From Candidatus Hinthialibacteria bacterium OLB16 (GTDB lineage: Bacteria > Hinthialibacterota > Hinthialibacteria > OLB16), in the NCBI GenBank assembly GCA_001567115.1, contig LMZT01000042.1, positions 1 through 50,967 of the forward strand: a stretch of 50,967 nt of DNA, given 5' to 3'. Under the pieces are notes generated by a model, which ran no database searches, was not told the DNA's origin, and saw only the letters and a list, made by a program, of their open reading frames with translations. Positions 38,354-48,803 of the stretch are shown here, piece after piece. The translations under genes were made by a program, and so were the position numbers. Numbering within the stretch: position 1 is the first letter of the stretch; the number at the start of each line of letters is the position of its first letter.

Positions 38354-38962
38354 TTACTTGTGGAGTTCGAGAGGGCTCACAGGCAACGGTCCTTGTATTG
38401 ATTGATCCAATTCGGACTCAAGGCCAATGACAGGATCCTTGAGTTCCCTCGAACCTTGGGGTGGCCGGCCTGCTCCATTGAAAAGATCGGTCTTCACCTT
38501 CAATTCAAGGCCCGCTGGCCTGGATGGGCTGGCGGAACCAGCAGCAAGTGGTTTCGCGGGCAAACCGGCTTGAGGCGCTTCTGCCGGCTCCTGCGCCGCC
38601 AGAAGTGGCGTGGGTGAAACTTGGGTCCTCTGCTCCCCGTCTGTTTTACGAATCAGCATCCAGATCACAGCTGCAGCCAGGATGAGGCTGCTCACGATCA
38701 CGATGGTTTTCAGACGGGAATTCGCTCCTGGAACCTTGTTCATCAGGGGAGCGAGGACTTTTTCCGGGAAGTCCGGAGAAAAATCCCAATGACCGGTCTG
38801 GCGCAGCTGCTGGATCATCTCGAGGACCCTTTCGGAGTCAACGCGTGCATTGTCGTCCTGCGCCACCCGGGAAAGGATCGTTTCTTTGTCCTTTTCCGGC
38901 AGGAGACCGAGGTGATACTTCCATAATAAAAGCAGCCATTCTTTTCTTGATGGATCAGTCAT
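38354..38962 (-). CDS. Anti-sigma-like single-pass membrane protein
   Basis: 202 residues. An N-terminal cytoplasmic region of about 80 residues is helical and aromatic/leucine-rich (EWLLLLWKYHLGLLPEKDKE), which resembles the start of anti-sigma domains although no zinc-binding HxxxCxxC is present. A transmembrane helix covers 85-104, followed by a Pro/Ala-rich periplasmic tail of about 95 residues. No ECF sigma factor gene lies next to it, so the anti-sigma role is only a suggestion. Confidence 0.5.
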   Translation of the reverse strand: MTDPSRKEWLLLLWKYHLGLLPEKDKETILSRVAQDDNARVDSERVLEMIQQLRQTGHWDFSPDFPEKVLAPLMNKVPGANSRLKTIVIVSSLILAAAVIWMLIRKTDGEQRTQVSPTPLLAAQEPAEAPQAGLPAKPLAAGSASPSRPAGLELKVKTDLFNGAGRPPQGSRELKDPVIGLESELDQSIQGPLPVSPLELHK

Positions 38963-39302
38963 GATCTTATCAGGATAAGGAAATCAGGAAGCCGCGGCAA
39001 TTCGGGAAGCCGTTATCTGGCGTTTTGATATAAGGTCCCTCAGCACACTCAACGCGGCGACGGAAACCCCCGCCCGTGGCTTTCTATTTTCCGATGAGAA
39101 ACAGTTTGCCTTTCGGCGGCCATGCATCCATAAAGGGAGATCACCTGTTTTCGGTAGGGGCACAGCATGATGTGCCCAGGGAGATCATCCGTTTTCCGAA
39201 AGGGCACGTCACGACGTGCCCCTACTGAAAGGACGCTCTGTGGAACGAGAGTCTTATACCAAATAGCCAACATTTATCCAGGGAGTTTTTTTTTAGAGGA
39301 GG
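38963..39302. other. Non-coding interval with tandem hairpin repeat
   Basis: No gene is supported here. The stretch contains the 44-bp tandem repeat at 39134-39221 and the inverted ends described with it. Small open frames here read through the repeat and have no recognisable content. Confidence 0.55.
39134..39221. repeat. Two tandem 44-bp hairpin units (39134-39177, 39178-39221)
   Basis: Both units begin AGGGAGATCA, continue with a CCGTTTTC-like block, and end in a hairpin: GGGCAC...GTGCCC in the first and GGGCACGT...ACGTGCCC in the second. The pair is also framed by the inverted repeat GTAGGGGCAC (39154-39163) / GTGCCCCTAC (39216-39225). This looks like a small non-autonomous or REP-like element. 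Confidence 0.75.
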
Positions 39303-39530
39303 TCAGCAGGAGCTATCATGTCCTACTAAACGGCGGGCATATACCAGGCAAGCCTGAATGTCTTCGGGTTCAAGCCAGGAGTATCCCTGTAATATCGTTT
39401 CTGGGGTATCACCGGCAGCCAACATCCCGAGTACATGCTCCACTGCCAGACGACGCCCGCGTATGACCGGTTTTCCACCATAAATCTTCGGATTGTATGT
39501 AATCCGCCTAAGGAGTAATTGTTCAGCCAT
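39303..39530 (-). CDS. DUF433 (VapB45-like antitoxin-family) protein
   Basis: 75 residues with a strong AAAGGAGGAGG before the ATG. The DUF433 pattern is clear: ITYNPKIYGGKPVIRGRRL, LGMLAAGDTPETILQGY, LEPEDIQACLVYARR. Such proteins form a small winged-helix-like domain and are often the antitoxin partner of a DUF5615 PIN-like toxin encoded just downstream. Here the downstream minus strand holds the tandem repeat instead and no toxin gene is visible, so it is an orphan or has lost its partner. Confidence 0.85.
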   Translation of the reverse strand: MAEQLLLRRITYNPKIYGGKPVIRGRRLAVEHVLGMLAAGDTPETILQGYSWLEPEDIQACLVYARRLVGHDSSC

Positions 39531-39669
39531 TTTCCTCCTCCTTTCAGGAAACTTCCCTTGCGTGCATCATAGCAGAAATGTTGACCCAGCTCCTCAATTT
39601 CCCGAGAAGAAGAGAATAAATTGGCTTCGGCCTTTGTCTCGAAACAGCACAAGGGTTATTTTATCGAGC

Positions 39670-41380
39670 ATGCATGTCCATCCGCTGCTGAAGTTAAGGT
39701 ATGACCTGACTGCACGATCCTTGAAAACACTGGTTTCCAGGGAGTTTACCAAGCTTGTCGTCCTCGGATCCACGACAGTGCTGTTCCTCGGACTGGAGAC
39801 CCTTTTTTTTCTACAGGATTTTCGAATTTTTATTCCTGCGGACAGAACCAGCCCTGCATATCATCTCACGGGCTTTGTCACTGCAGCTCCTGAATATGGT
39901 TTTCCTGGTGTTTTCGGTCATGCTGCTGTACTCCAACCTGGTCACCTCGATATCGGTTTTCCTGACTTCGACCGATATGCGAATGTTGCTGGTGTGGCCT
40001 GTCTCCAGCGGGATCCTGTTCCTGAACAAGCTCCTGGAGACCCTGATCCGCTCTTCGCTGGTTCTCGCAGTATTTGTCATCCCGGTGCTGTGGACATACG
40101 GTCATGTGCGAGGGGCGCAGTGGTGGTATTACCTGGCCACCCCCATCTGGCTGGTTCTGTTTCTGTTTATCCCGGGAGCGGTTGCAACCCCCCTCATGCT
40201 TTTACTGGCGCGAATATTCCCGCTCAGACGCCTGCAGCAGGGGCTGGTTGCTCTCGGGCTGATAGCAATGACAGCAGGATTATTCGCATTCCGCCTGCTG
40301 AAAGTGGAAGAGGTTTTCTTCAATGCCGGGCGTCCGGACCAGCTGGTTCTCTGGGCTTCCTCATTTCATTTTCCGGAATGGTCCTGGGCGCCAGGGACCT
40401 GGCTGATCGAAGCGATTGACCAGGTGCTGGTGGGAGGGGCGAATGGGTTGAGGAGCGCAGCCCTGGGGAGGCTGCTGGTCGGCGCCCTGGGGCTTTCGGT
40501 TTTTTCAACCCTGATTGGAGCACCGCTCCTGCGGCGCACCTGGGAAAGATCCATGCCGGTGCCCCAGCGTAAGGCCGCTCATCGAATGCCTTTCGGATCA
40601 CCGCTGCTGGCAGCACTCGGGCTGGGCCGCGGCGATGCCGCGATCGTTCTAAAAGAGGCCAAGGTCTTCACTCGCGACCTGAGCCGTTGGAGCCAGGTGG
40701 CGATGATGATCCCCCTGATTGGTTTCTATCTGCTGAATATGCATCTTCTGCCTTTTCGGGATCAGTTCCGGGAGATCTATTTTCTGCTCAACCTGTTCAT
40801 GATCGCTTTTATCCAGGCGGCCATCAGCGCGCGTTACCTGTTCCCATCCATCAGCTGGGAAGGTCCGGCGCTCTGGCTGCTGCGGGTTTCTCCTTACCCG
40901 ATGTGGCGGCTGGTGGTGATCAAATTCGTTTTCCTCACAGTTCCGCTTCTGATCCTGACTGGAGTCTTATGTTATTTCTCTTTCTCGATGCTGGGATTCG
41001 AACAGAGGCATTTGCGGCCATCCCTGATTCTGGCTCTATCGACCACACTGCTTTTGACATCGATGGCCATGGGATTTGGGGCAGCACTGCCCCGTTTCCG
41101 TTATGAACACCACCTCGAAATTCCACTAGGGCCGGGTGGGGTCCTTTACATGCTTTCGGCGCTCTCATCCTCGATTGTCTATGTCATGCTGCTGGCGCTT
41201 CCGATGATTCGGAGTCTGCGTGGCGGTCTGTTCGAATGGGGGAACTGGGACTTTTCAAAAATTCACCCCCCGGATCACCTGACAATGATTGCATGGCCGG
41301 TTCTCTGTGCTGCCGGAACTCTGGCCTGGCTGCTGTTTGGAATCGCATGCCTGGGGCGCCGGCAGGAATTCGACCGATGA
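39670..41380 (+). CDS. ABC-2 type transporter permease, one-base frameshift in T8 at 39803-39810
   Basis: Read across the break it encodes about 569 residues. The first 47 codons from ATG 39670 (MHVHPLLKLRYDLTARSLKT) are in one frame and the remainder in another. Removing one T from the T8 run gives a continuous reading of the form LETLFFYRIFEFLFLRTEPALHI. The protein has about a dozen hydrophobic helices with the charged loop LKEAKVFTRDLSRWSQ typical of large two-half ABC-2 permeases (YhgE/ABC exporter class). No ATP-binding subunit is adjacent. No clear ribosome site precedes 39670. The exported substrate is unknown. Confidence 0.75.
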
Positions 41381-41398
41381 GATATCGCCGGGATTCCC

Positions 41399-44138
41399 TC
41401 ACACCAGTTTCAGGCAGCCGGTTCCATCCAGGCTCAGCCCGAGGAGAAGCACCTGGTCGTCATAGATCAGGAGGTCATGGATGGATTTGAGTCCATGCTC
41501 TTCCGGTGTGATCTCCCACAGGTCCACTCCGGAATTGCGTCCCAGAACAAGGATGGAATCCAGATCCTCATGGCGGATCAGCAGGGCGGCCTGGACCAGA
41601 TCCATCGCCACACGGACCGGCTGGCCTTTCAAGGCAAAGAAATCCCAGCGTAAGGAAAGGTAAGGCGTATCCAGAAAGAAGACCCCTTTGTCGTTCAACA
41701 GCACAATTCCATCTTCGAGCACATGCAGTGACAAAGGTTTTCCCAGATTTCCAGCCGATTGAGTGAGCATCGACCGCTGAGCCATATCCCAAGAGCACAC
41801 CTTCCAGAATTGCTCCTCACCCCTTTGAGGGCAGTAGAGGATATGATCTTTGATTCCAGCCGGCAGCGATTCAGCCAGGGATTCCGCAACACCGGGAAGA
41901 TTTCCCGGCAGTGTCCATCTTTTCTCTTCCGGTTCGATCCGGAGAGAGTCCCCCTGCCGTGTGACGCCAAGCACTGCATTGGCAGCCGCACTCAGATAAC
42001 AAATCTCGGTCTGTATCGGATTGTCCCAGGCACTGAAACTAAGATGACTTCCCTCATAATCCAGCCAGAAACCCTCCGTGGTGGCTGATGTCCGCGAAAA
42101 GGCAATGACATGATCTGTGACCCAGAGCCTCGGAATCCATGCTGAACCATCAGGGTTCGATTCAATCCCTGCGCTGTGTGGAAGGTCGATATGAATCTTT
42201 TCAGCCCAACAGCCTTCACTGAAGACATGGGCCGAAAGCACCTCCCCTTCCAGAATCCAGGCCTGATCACGATAAATGCAGCAGGCAGCCTGCTGTGGGT
42301 TGAACCTGGTGATGGAAAACAGTTCGGCCTGATCGCCGAAACGATCGAGAGCCATGATTTCGGTTTCGTTTTCATTGTGCGACTTCAACAGAAAAAGCCA
42401 GCGGCCAGCCTGGTGGAGGCTGAGAGGGATGCCTGCGGCAAGGGGAAAGCCCTCCTTGAGCCGGGCACGGCACTCAGCAGAACGGACTACCCTTGAAAGG
42501 ACTTCATCCGGAGGAGGCTGGCTCCAATCGGGAAAATCAATAGTGACCTGGAAGGGAGGCGCGGGAAACGGCGGGATCTCCTCAAAACTTTCGGGAAGGG
42601 ATGGAAGAGATTCCGCCAGGGGCTGCTCCGGAACAACCTCTGGCTCTGGTGCTTCTTGCTCCAGAAGAGGCTCTTCTTCCGATTCCTCAACCAGAGGCGG
42701 TTCACCAGTCAAGACATCTTCCCGTGGCAAAGGATCGGGAATCACTGTTTCGGTAGGTGGCATGGCTGGCGCGGGTTCCAGTGCCGGTTCAATCTGCGGA
42801 GTTATTTCCAGCGGGCTTGAAGCAGCGGGAATTTGAACCGGCGCAGGAGCCATGGGTGTTGGGAGTGCAGGCCGTGGAGTGCGACGGAACAGGCGGGCAA
42901 GCACCAGAATGAAGACCAATCCTCCCCCTGCTCCCAGAATCCACCAGGCCGCTTTGGCCGGTGCTGGACCTGCCCCAAGAAACCGGGCCATCCGGGCCTG
43001 CAGTGAGGCCAGCAGCCCATCTGCCTTCGAGAGCTGGCTTTGGCGGGCAGCGAGGGCGGCTGAGGCCATGGCGATTACTTTTTGAAGCCACCTGTTCTCT
43101 CAGCTCGGCCAGATGGGTGGATAATGCAGCCTGAGTCGGGCTTTCCGGGAACTGAGAGACCTGCAGGCGCAGGTCTCCGAGCTTTTTCTCAAGGGAACTT
43201 AAATCCGGAGAAGCAGAAGAGATCCGGGTTTCCGCCTGAGAAATTGCTTCTTCAAGTTTCTTCAATTCCCGCTTTTCCTCGAGCTGCGCATACTGTTGGG
43301 ACACGCTTTTTTGAAAGGCCTGGATCTCCTGAGACCATTTCGCCTTCAGTCCGGATTCCGGAATCGCGGCTGCAACCTGCTGAAGCTGTTGAAGACTGGC
43401 CTGCCACTGATCTCGGGTCAGTGTTCCATCCGCCAGCAGCCCCTCCACCTGATTCATCTGCTTCTGGATAGCGGCAACACGATCTTCACAGGATGAGCGG
43501 ATCCGATCTTTCAATTTCTGGATGTCTTTCCGGACCTTGGCAAGGAACTCTTTTTTTACTGTCGCAAAAGGAATCCCCCCGGCCCGTTGCTCGAGGCGTG
43601 CGAAAAACTCCTCCCAGTTCACATCGAGAGGAGTTCCAGCCTGAACCTGGGTGAGCATATTGTCATACTCACTCTGAACAGACAGAAAAATGGTCTGTGT
43701 CTGTTTGACCGGCTGGTCGGTTTGACGCATCAGCCTGGCGGTGGAAGAGGCCTCGGGAAGCAGCCATCCATACAGCAGCGAAGCCTCATCGATCCGTACC
43801 AGGATCTGTTCGAGCGAATCCGCGAGTTCGGAAAACTGTTTCAGATTCGATTTGGGAAATCTTCTGGCCAGAACAGATGCCTCTTCGACCAGGTGGCGAA
43901 CAGTGCTGCTGGTAGCGCCTTCGATCTCCCGGCGGGATATTTCGATCCTGTTGTTCCCTGCATCTTTGACCATGACCCGGTCCGGGTAGAGGCGTATCAG
44001 CTCATAAGCGGCCTGACGCCCCCCAAGGGTGATCTCGACCGGAATGGTGTCCGCTGCCTCCAGGACGGATGGAAGACCGAACACCCCCATGAGCAGAATG
44101 GGGAAAGAGAGATTTCTGTTATTTCGAGTGGATCGCAT
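41399..44138 (-). CDS. Large membrane-spanning coiled-coil protein, one-base frameshift in A5 at 43079-43083
   Basis: About 912 residues across the break. A signal peptide (1-29, ending VLEAADT) is followed by a small beta segment (VEITLGGRQAAYELIRLYPDRVMV) and a long extracytoplasmic coiled coil (about 70-350, for example AQLEEKRELKKLEEAISQAE). A transmembrane helix lies at about 398-417 (AWWILGAGGGLVFILVLARL), then RRTPR. Next is a Pro/Glu-rich linker, and then a C-terminal beta-rich domain of about 370 residues with repeated W/F-L-x motifs resembling a propeller. Removing one A (T on the plus strand) yields QVASKVIAMASAALAARQ. The topology predicts the coiled coil outside and the C-terminal domain inside. 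I do not recognise the family. Confidence 0.6.
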
Positions 44139-44214
44139 ATCTCAGAGTTAAGGATAAACCGGCCGGGCCGGGAATGTGAGACAGCCTGAGGTGTTTGGCC
44201 AACCGGCGGAGACC

Positions 44215-44244
44215 TTGAAGGCCCTGCTTGAGATCATTTAGACT
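44215..44244 (+). promoter_or_regulatory. Candidate promoter of sucCD
   Basis: TTGAAG (44215-44220), 18 bases, TAGACT (44239-44244). Transcription would begin around 44251, about 20 nt before the sucC ATG, leaving room only for the AAAGGA ribosome site. Confidence 0.45.
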
Positions 44245-44272
44245 GCAAACCTGTCAGTGAAAGGATGATTTC

Positions 44273-45436
44273 ATGAAAATTCACGAATACCAGGCCAAAG
44301 AGCTTTTCAAACGCCATGGGGTGCCGATCCCACGCGGCGAGGTGGCCTCAACACCTGAGGAAGCCCGGGCGATTGCCGAACAGCTGGGAGGGACCAAATG
44401 GGTCATCAAGGCCCAGATCCATGCGGGCGGACGCGGCAAAGGGGGAGGAGTCAAGCTGGCTGACAGCCTGGATGAGGTCACCAGCAAAGCGCAGGCGATT
44501 CTGGGCATGACCCTGATCACACCCCAGACTGGCCCCGAAGGACGAGTGGTCAAGAAAGTCCTGGTCGGTGAGGCCATTCCGATCGCCCAGGAGCTGTATG
44601 CCGCGATCCTGTTCGACAGAACCCAGGCCTGCCCGATCCTGATCGCTTCAGCTGCCGGGGGAGTTGAAATCGAAGAAGTCGCAAAAGTCTCACCCGAAAA
44701 GATCATCCGCATTCCGATCGATATCCGCAGCGGACTGCAATCCTATGAGGCGCGCAAAGCGGCATTCGATCTCGGACTATCCGGGAAAACCGCTCTGAAG
44801 GCGGCTTCCCTGCTCTCGGCCCTGTACCAGGTTTACATTCGTGAAGATGCCTCCCTGGTGGAGGTCAATCCCCTGATTGTCACCGAAAGCGGCGAGGTCC
44901 TCGCGCTGGATGCCAAGATGACAATCGATGACAATGCGCTTTACCGCCATCCGGATGTGGTGGCGTATCGTGATCTGGATGAAGAGGAGCCTCTTGAGAT
45001 CGAGGCAAGCAAATTTGACCTGAATTACATCAAGCTGGATGGGAATGTGGGCTGCATGGTCAATGGCGCCGGGCTGGCCATGGCGACCATGGATATCATC
45101 AAGCTGGCGGGTGGCGATCCGGCAAATTTCCTCGATGTCGGCGGCGGCGCAAGTGTTGAACGAGTGGCAGCAGCTTTCCGAATCCTGATGAGCGACCCGA
45201 ATGTCAAAGCGGTTCTGATCAATATCTTCGGCGGGATTGTCCGCTGCGACCGGGTGGCTGGCGGTGTGATCCAGGCGCTCGAACAGGTCAAGGTCGATCT
45301 GCCGGTCGTGGTCCGCCTTGAAGGCACCAATGCCGCCGAGGCCGCGAAGATGCTGGAAGATGCCCCGATTCAGTTCGGTGTGGCCCGCTCGCTGGAAGAT
45401 GCCGCATCCATGGTGACCCGCGCTCTGAAAAATTAA
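44273..45436 (+). CDS. sucC: Succinyl-CoA synthetase beta subunit (ADP-forming)
   Basis: 387 residues, normal length. It begins MKIHEYQAKELFKRHGVPIP and has an ATP-grasp fold (WVIKAQIHAGGRGKGGGVKL). Downstream are ALDAKMTIDDNAL and the CoA-ligase portion (VNIFGGI-like LINIFGGIVRCDRVAGG). It binds nucleotide and succinate and pairs with SucD to make ATP (or GTP) from succinyl-CoA in the TCA cycle. It is followed 47 bp later by sucD. Confidence 0.97.
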   Translation: MKIHEYQAKELFKRHGVPIPRGEVASTPEEARAIAEQLGGTKWVIKAQIHAGGRGKGGGVKLADSLDEVTSKAQAILGMTLITPQTGPEGRVVKKVLVGEAIPIAQELYAAILFDRTQACPILIASAAGGVEIEEVAKVSPEKIIRIPIDIRSGLQSYEARKAAFDLGLSGKTALKAASLLSALYQVYIREDASLVEVNPLIVTESGEVLALDAKMTIDDNALYRHPDVVAYRDLDEEEPLEIEASKFDLNYIKLDGNVGCMVNGAGLAMATMDIIKLAGGDPANFLDVGGGASVERVAAAFRILMSDPNVKAVLINIFGGIVRCDRVAGGVIQALEQVKVDLPVVVRLEGTNAAEAAKMLEDAPIQFGVARSLEDAASMVTRALKN

Positions 45437-45483
45437 AGCGGGCTGTGTTTCATGACTGAGTTGTCCGCGAAAGGAAATTTAAA

Positions 45484-46359
45484 ATGAGTATTTTACTCGA
45501 TGAGAAATCACGCGTGGTGGTCCAGGGCCTGACCGGCAAAGAGGGATCCTTCCATGCAGAACAGTGCCTTGCCTATGGCACCAACATCGTGGCCGGAGTC
45601 ACTCCGGGAAAAGGGGGAACCACCCATCTGGATCGTCCCATTTACGATACTGTCCATCAGGCGGTCGATAAACAGGGTGCGGATGTCTCCCTGATTTTTG
45701 TTCCAGCCTCGGTGGCTGCGGATGCCATACTCGAAGCGAAAGATGCCGGGATCCGCCTGGCGATTGTCATCACCGAAGGAATCCCGACCCTGGATATGGC
45801 GCGAGTCCATGCCGGATTTCAGGATGGCAGGTGCCGCTGGGTCGGCCCCAACTGCCCGGGAGTCATATCACCCGGAAAAGCCAAAGCGGGCATCATGCCG
45901 GGGTTTATCCATAAACAAGGCTCGATCGGTGTCATTTCAAGAAGCGGTACCCTGACCTACGAGGCAGTCAAACAGCTGACCGATGTCGGGCTGGGGCAGT
46001 CCACCTGCATCGGAATCGGCGGAGACCCGGTCATCGGAACCCGCTTTGTCGATGCACTGGCACTGTTTGCCAAGGATCCCGAAACCCGGGCTGTGGTTAT
46101 GATCGGTGAGATCGGCGGTGAGGATGAGGAAAATGCCGCCGAATGGATCCGCACCAGCGGTTTCGATAAACCGGTCATCGGATTCATTGCCGGGCGAACT
46201 GCACCTCCCGGACGCAGGATGGGACATGCCGGAGCGATCATATCCGGAGGCAAAGGAACCGCCGCCGCCAAGATGGAAGCCATGCAGGCAGCGGGCATTC
46301 ATGTCTGCGACAGCCCGGCTGTGATCGGTTCGACTACCGTACGCGCCCTCAAGGGCTGA
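45484..46359 (+). CDS. sucD: Succinyl-CoA synthetase alpha subunit
   Basis: 291 residues with AAGGA before the ATG. The CoA-binding Rossmann region is [21 protein letters not shown], followed by [21 protein letters not shown] and the phosphohistidine loop [12 protein letters not shown] (His about 248). It is cotranscribed with sucC and forms the alpha-beta enzyme. Confidence 0.97.
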   Translation: MSILLDEKSRVVVQGLTGKEGSFHAEQCLAYGTNIVAGVTPGKGGTTHLDRPIYDTVHQAVDKQGADVSLIFVPASVAADAILEAKDAGIRLAIVITEGIPTLDMARVHAGFQDGRCRWVGPNCPGVISPGKAKAGIMPGFIHKQGSIGVISRSGTLTYEAVKQLTDVGLGQSTCIGIGGDPVIGTRFVDALALFAKDPETRAVVMIGEIGGEDEENAAEWIRTSGFDKPVIGFIAGRTAPPGRRMGHAGAIISGGKGTAAAKMEAMQAAGIHVCDSPAVIGSTTVRALKG

Positions 46360-46394
46360 GCACCATTCCAGTATCTCTATTCCGGGGGGCTGCC

Positions 46395-48620
46395 ATGCGA
46401 AAGATCTACCCATTGAACCAGAATTGGCTGTTCAACCACCAATTCGACCCGGCATTCAATGCGCTGGAATGCTCCGAAAAGGATTTCGAGCGGGTCATCC
46501 TGCCGCATACCAACCATCTGTTTCCGATCAGCGGATTTGATGACCGGGATTTTCAGTTTGTCTCCTCTTACCGTCGGCACATCCAGATTCCAGAGACACT
46601 GCGGGATTATGAGATCTTCGTGGACTTTGAGGGAGCCATGGCGGTCGCTCGAATCTTCCTCAATGGGAGATTTGTGTGCGAGCACTCTGGTGGATATACC
46701 CCATTCGCAGCGCGATTGACTCCTCATGTGAACTGGGGCGGAGACAATGTGCTGGCTGTGGAGCTGGATTCCAGCGAACGCCCCGATACACCACCCTTTG
46801 GCGGTCAGATCGACTACCTGACATTTGGCGGCCTGTACCGTGAGGTGAATCTGCGTGTGGTCAATCCGCTTTTTCTCGAAAATGTTTTTATCAAACCCCG
46901 CCAGGTCCTGAAACAGGATCCCCATCTCGAGGTGCTCGGATTTCTCCAGAACTCACAGCAGGTCAAAGGTGAGGCCACTCTTGAATTCGAAGTGACAGAT
47001 GGTGAGCGGAGTGTGCTGAAACACAAAAGCAGGTTCAGCCTCGATGGGAACTCCCAGCAGACTGTCCAGATGACAATCGAGGGGGCCGGCCAGCTGACCC
47101 CCTGGGATCTGGACCATCCCCACCTTTATCAAGCTTCAGTCACTCTCCACTCAGAAGGTGTGGAGGTGGATCGATATCCGGTTCGGTTCGGCTTCAGAGA
47201 ATGTCTCTTTACCCCGGAAGGGTTCACGCTGAATGGCAAACGAATCCAGCTGCGCGGCCTGAACCGCCACCAGACCTACCCTTGGGTCGGTGGAGCCATG
47301 CCTGCGCGTGTCCAGCGGATGGATGCGGATATCCTGCGCAAGGAATTCAAGGTCAATATTGTCAGGACCTCCCATTACCCGCAGTCGCCGCACTTCCTGG
47401 ATCGATGCGATGAACTCGGGCTTCTGGTATTCGAAGAGATCCCGGGCTGGCAGCACATCGGTGACCGGAGCTGGCAGGATATCTCCTGCGAAAACATCCG
47501 CGAGATGATCCGGCGGGACTGGAACCATCCCTCGATCATTCTGTGGGGAACCCGAATCAATGAATCCCGGGACAACGATGAGTTTTATGCACGGACAAAT
47601 TCGGCGGCGAAGGAGCTGGATGATACCCGCCAGACCGGCGGAGTCCGTTACCTGTTCGATTCCCACCTGATTGAGGATGTTTTCACTTTCAATGATTTTG
47701 ATCCGGTCAAACTGCAGACACCGGTGCACCCGCTCCACCTCGTGACCGAGTTCTGCGGGCACATGTATTCGACGAAACATGTGGATAACACGGAAAGGCT
47801 CACCGAGCATGTGCGTCGTCATGCACATATCCAGAGCCTGGCAGCAGCGACCCGAGGGATCGCGGGAGCAATCGGCTGGTGCGCTTTCGACTATAATACT
47901 CACAAGGATTTTGGCTCCGGGGACCATGTCTGCCACCATGGAGTCGCCGATATGTTCCGGATTCCGAAATTTGCCGCGATGGTTTACAAAGCCCAATGCC
48001 CGCCCGGAGAGGAAGTGGTGCTCGAGCCGGGCTTTCACTGGTGCCTCGGAGACAAAGCCGCCGCCGGCGGTGTGGGAGAAGCCTGGATCAACTCCAATTG
48101 CGATTCATTGAAGCTTTACCTCGGAGAGGATTATGTCGGAGAGATTTCCCCATCCAAGGACCTGTTTCCCGGGCTTCCGCATCCCCCTTTCAAGGTGGGG
48201 AAAGAGCTCGAAGGCATCTGGGGAGAGCGCTGGAAACCGCTTCGCATCGAGGGCTGCCTGCAGGGCCAGCCTGTCATTTCACGAACACTCTCAGAGAGGG
48301 GAGTCGATGCTGTCCTGAAAATCCAGGCCGATTCCTTTTCACTCAACGGCGATGGTTCCGATGCAACACGAGTCTGGTTCATGGTGACTGATGAATTCGG
48401 AAACCACCGCAACTTTGCGCTCGGTTCGATACAATTCGAAATCGAAGGTCCGGGTGAAATCATTGGTGATAATCCCTTTGCGCTGACCGGAGGGTGTGGC
48501 GCTGTCTGGGTTCGTTCAAAAATCGGATCCGGCCCAATCCATCTGAAAGCCACTCATGGCTGGCTGGGGACACATGTTGTAACGATCGATGTCAACAATG
48601 AGTTCCACGAAAGCCTTTAA
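46395..48620 (+). CDS. GH2-family glycoside hydrolase (beta-galactosidase/glucuronidase-like)
   Basis: 741 residues, with no signal peptide and a GGGGGG-type ribosome site before the ATG. The N-terminal sugar-binding jelly roll is present (YRRHIQIPETLRDYEIFVDFEGAM). It is followed by an Ig-like domain and a TIM barrel with the GH2 acid/base in GTRINES (E390) and the nucleophile in LVTEFCGHM (E452). RGLNRHQTYPWVGGAMPARVQRMDADILRK is also characteristic. The last 170 residues are another beta-sandwich. A cytoplasmic enzyme of this type would hydrolyse imported beta-linked disaccharides. It starts 36 bp after sucD and could be read from the same transcript. Confidence 0.9.
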   Translation: MRKIYPLNQNWLFNHQFDPAFNALECSEKDFERVILPHTNHLFPISGFDDRDFQFVSSYRRHIQIPETLRDYEIFVDFEGAMAVARIFLNGRFVCEHSGGYTPFAARLTPHVNWGGDNVLAVELDSSERPDTPPFGGQIDYLTFGGLYREVNLRVVNPLFLENVFIKPRQVLKQDPHLEVLGFLQNSQQVKGEATLEFEVTDGERSVLKHKSRFSLDGNSQQTVQMTIEGAGQLTPWDLDHPHLYQASVTLHSEGVEVDRYPVRFGFRECLFTPEGFTLNGKRIQLRGLNRHQTYPWVGGAMPARVQRMDADILRKEFKVNIVRTSHYPQSPHFLDRCDELGLLVFEEIPGWQHIGDRSWQDISCENIREMIRRDWNHPSIILWGTRINESRDNDEFYARTNSAAKELDDTRQTGGVRYLFDSHLIEDVFTFNDFDPVKLQTPVHPLHLVTEFCGHMYSTKHVDNTERLTEHVRRHAHIQSLAAATRGIAGAIGWCAFDYNTHKDFGSGDHVCHHGVADMFRIPKFAAMVYKAQCPPGEEVVLEPGFHWCLGDKAAAGGVGEAWINSNCDSLKLYLGEDYVGEISPSKDLFPGLPHPPFKVGKELEGIWGERWKPLRIEGCLQGQPVISRTLSERGVDAVLKIQADSFSLNGDGSDATRVWFMVTDEFGNHRNFALGSIQFEIEGPGEIIGDNPFALTGGCGAVWVRSKIGSGPIHLKATHGWLGTHVVTIDVNNEFHESL

Positions 48621-48803
48621 TGGCGGAGATACGAGGCTTGCGCCGGATCAAACACTTTCCTAAAGTATTAAAAGAACTTGAAAAGTTGAGTGCCCTCACG
48701 AAATGCGCCTGTAAGTTTCTCCATTCATGGATGTCTTCAGAAAACACATCGCGGCTCGTTCATGAGAATGGATGAGAAGCATCCCCCGAGGAGGAACTGA
48801 CTG

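Noticed and set aside
39049-39273. 74-codon minus-strand frame after the DUF433 gene, as a possible toxin
   Set aside because: Its sequence reads through the tandem repeat and has none of the acidic residues of a PIN-like DUF5615 toxin.
43070-43090. Programmed ribosomal frameshift at the A5 run of the coiled-coil gene
   Set aside because: A +1 shift is needed and the sequence is not a bacterial slippery site of the A-AAA-AAG form; a one-base homopolymer error is simpler.
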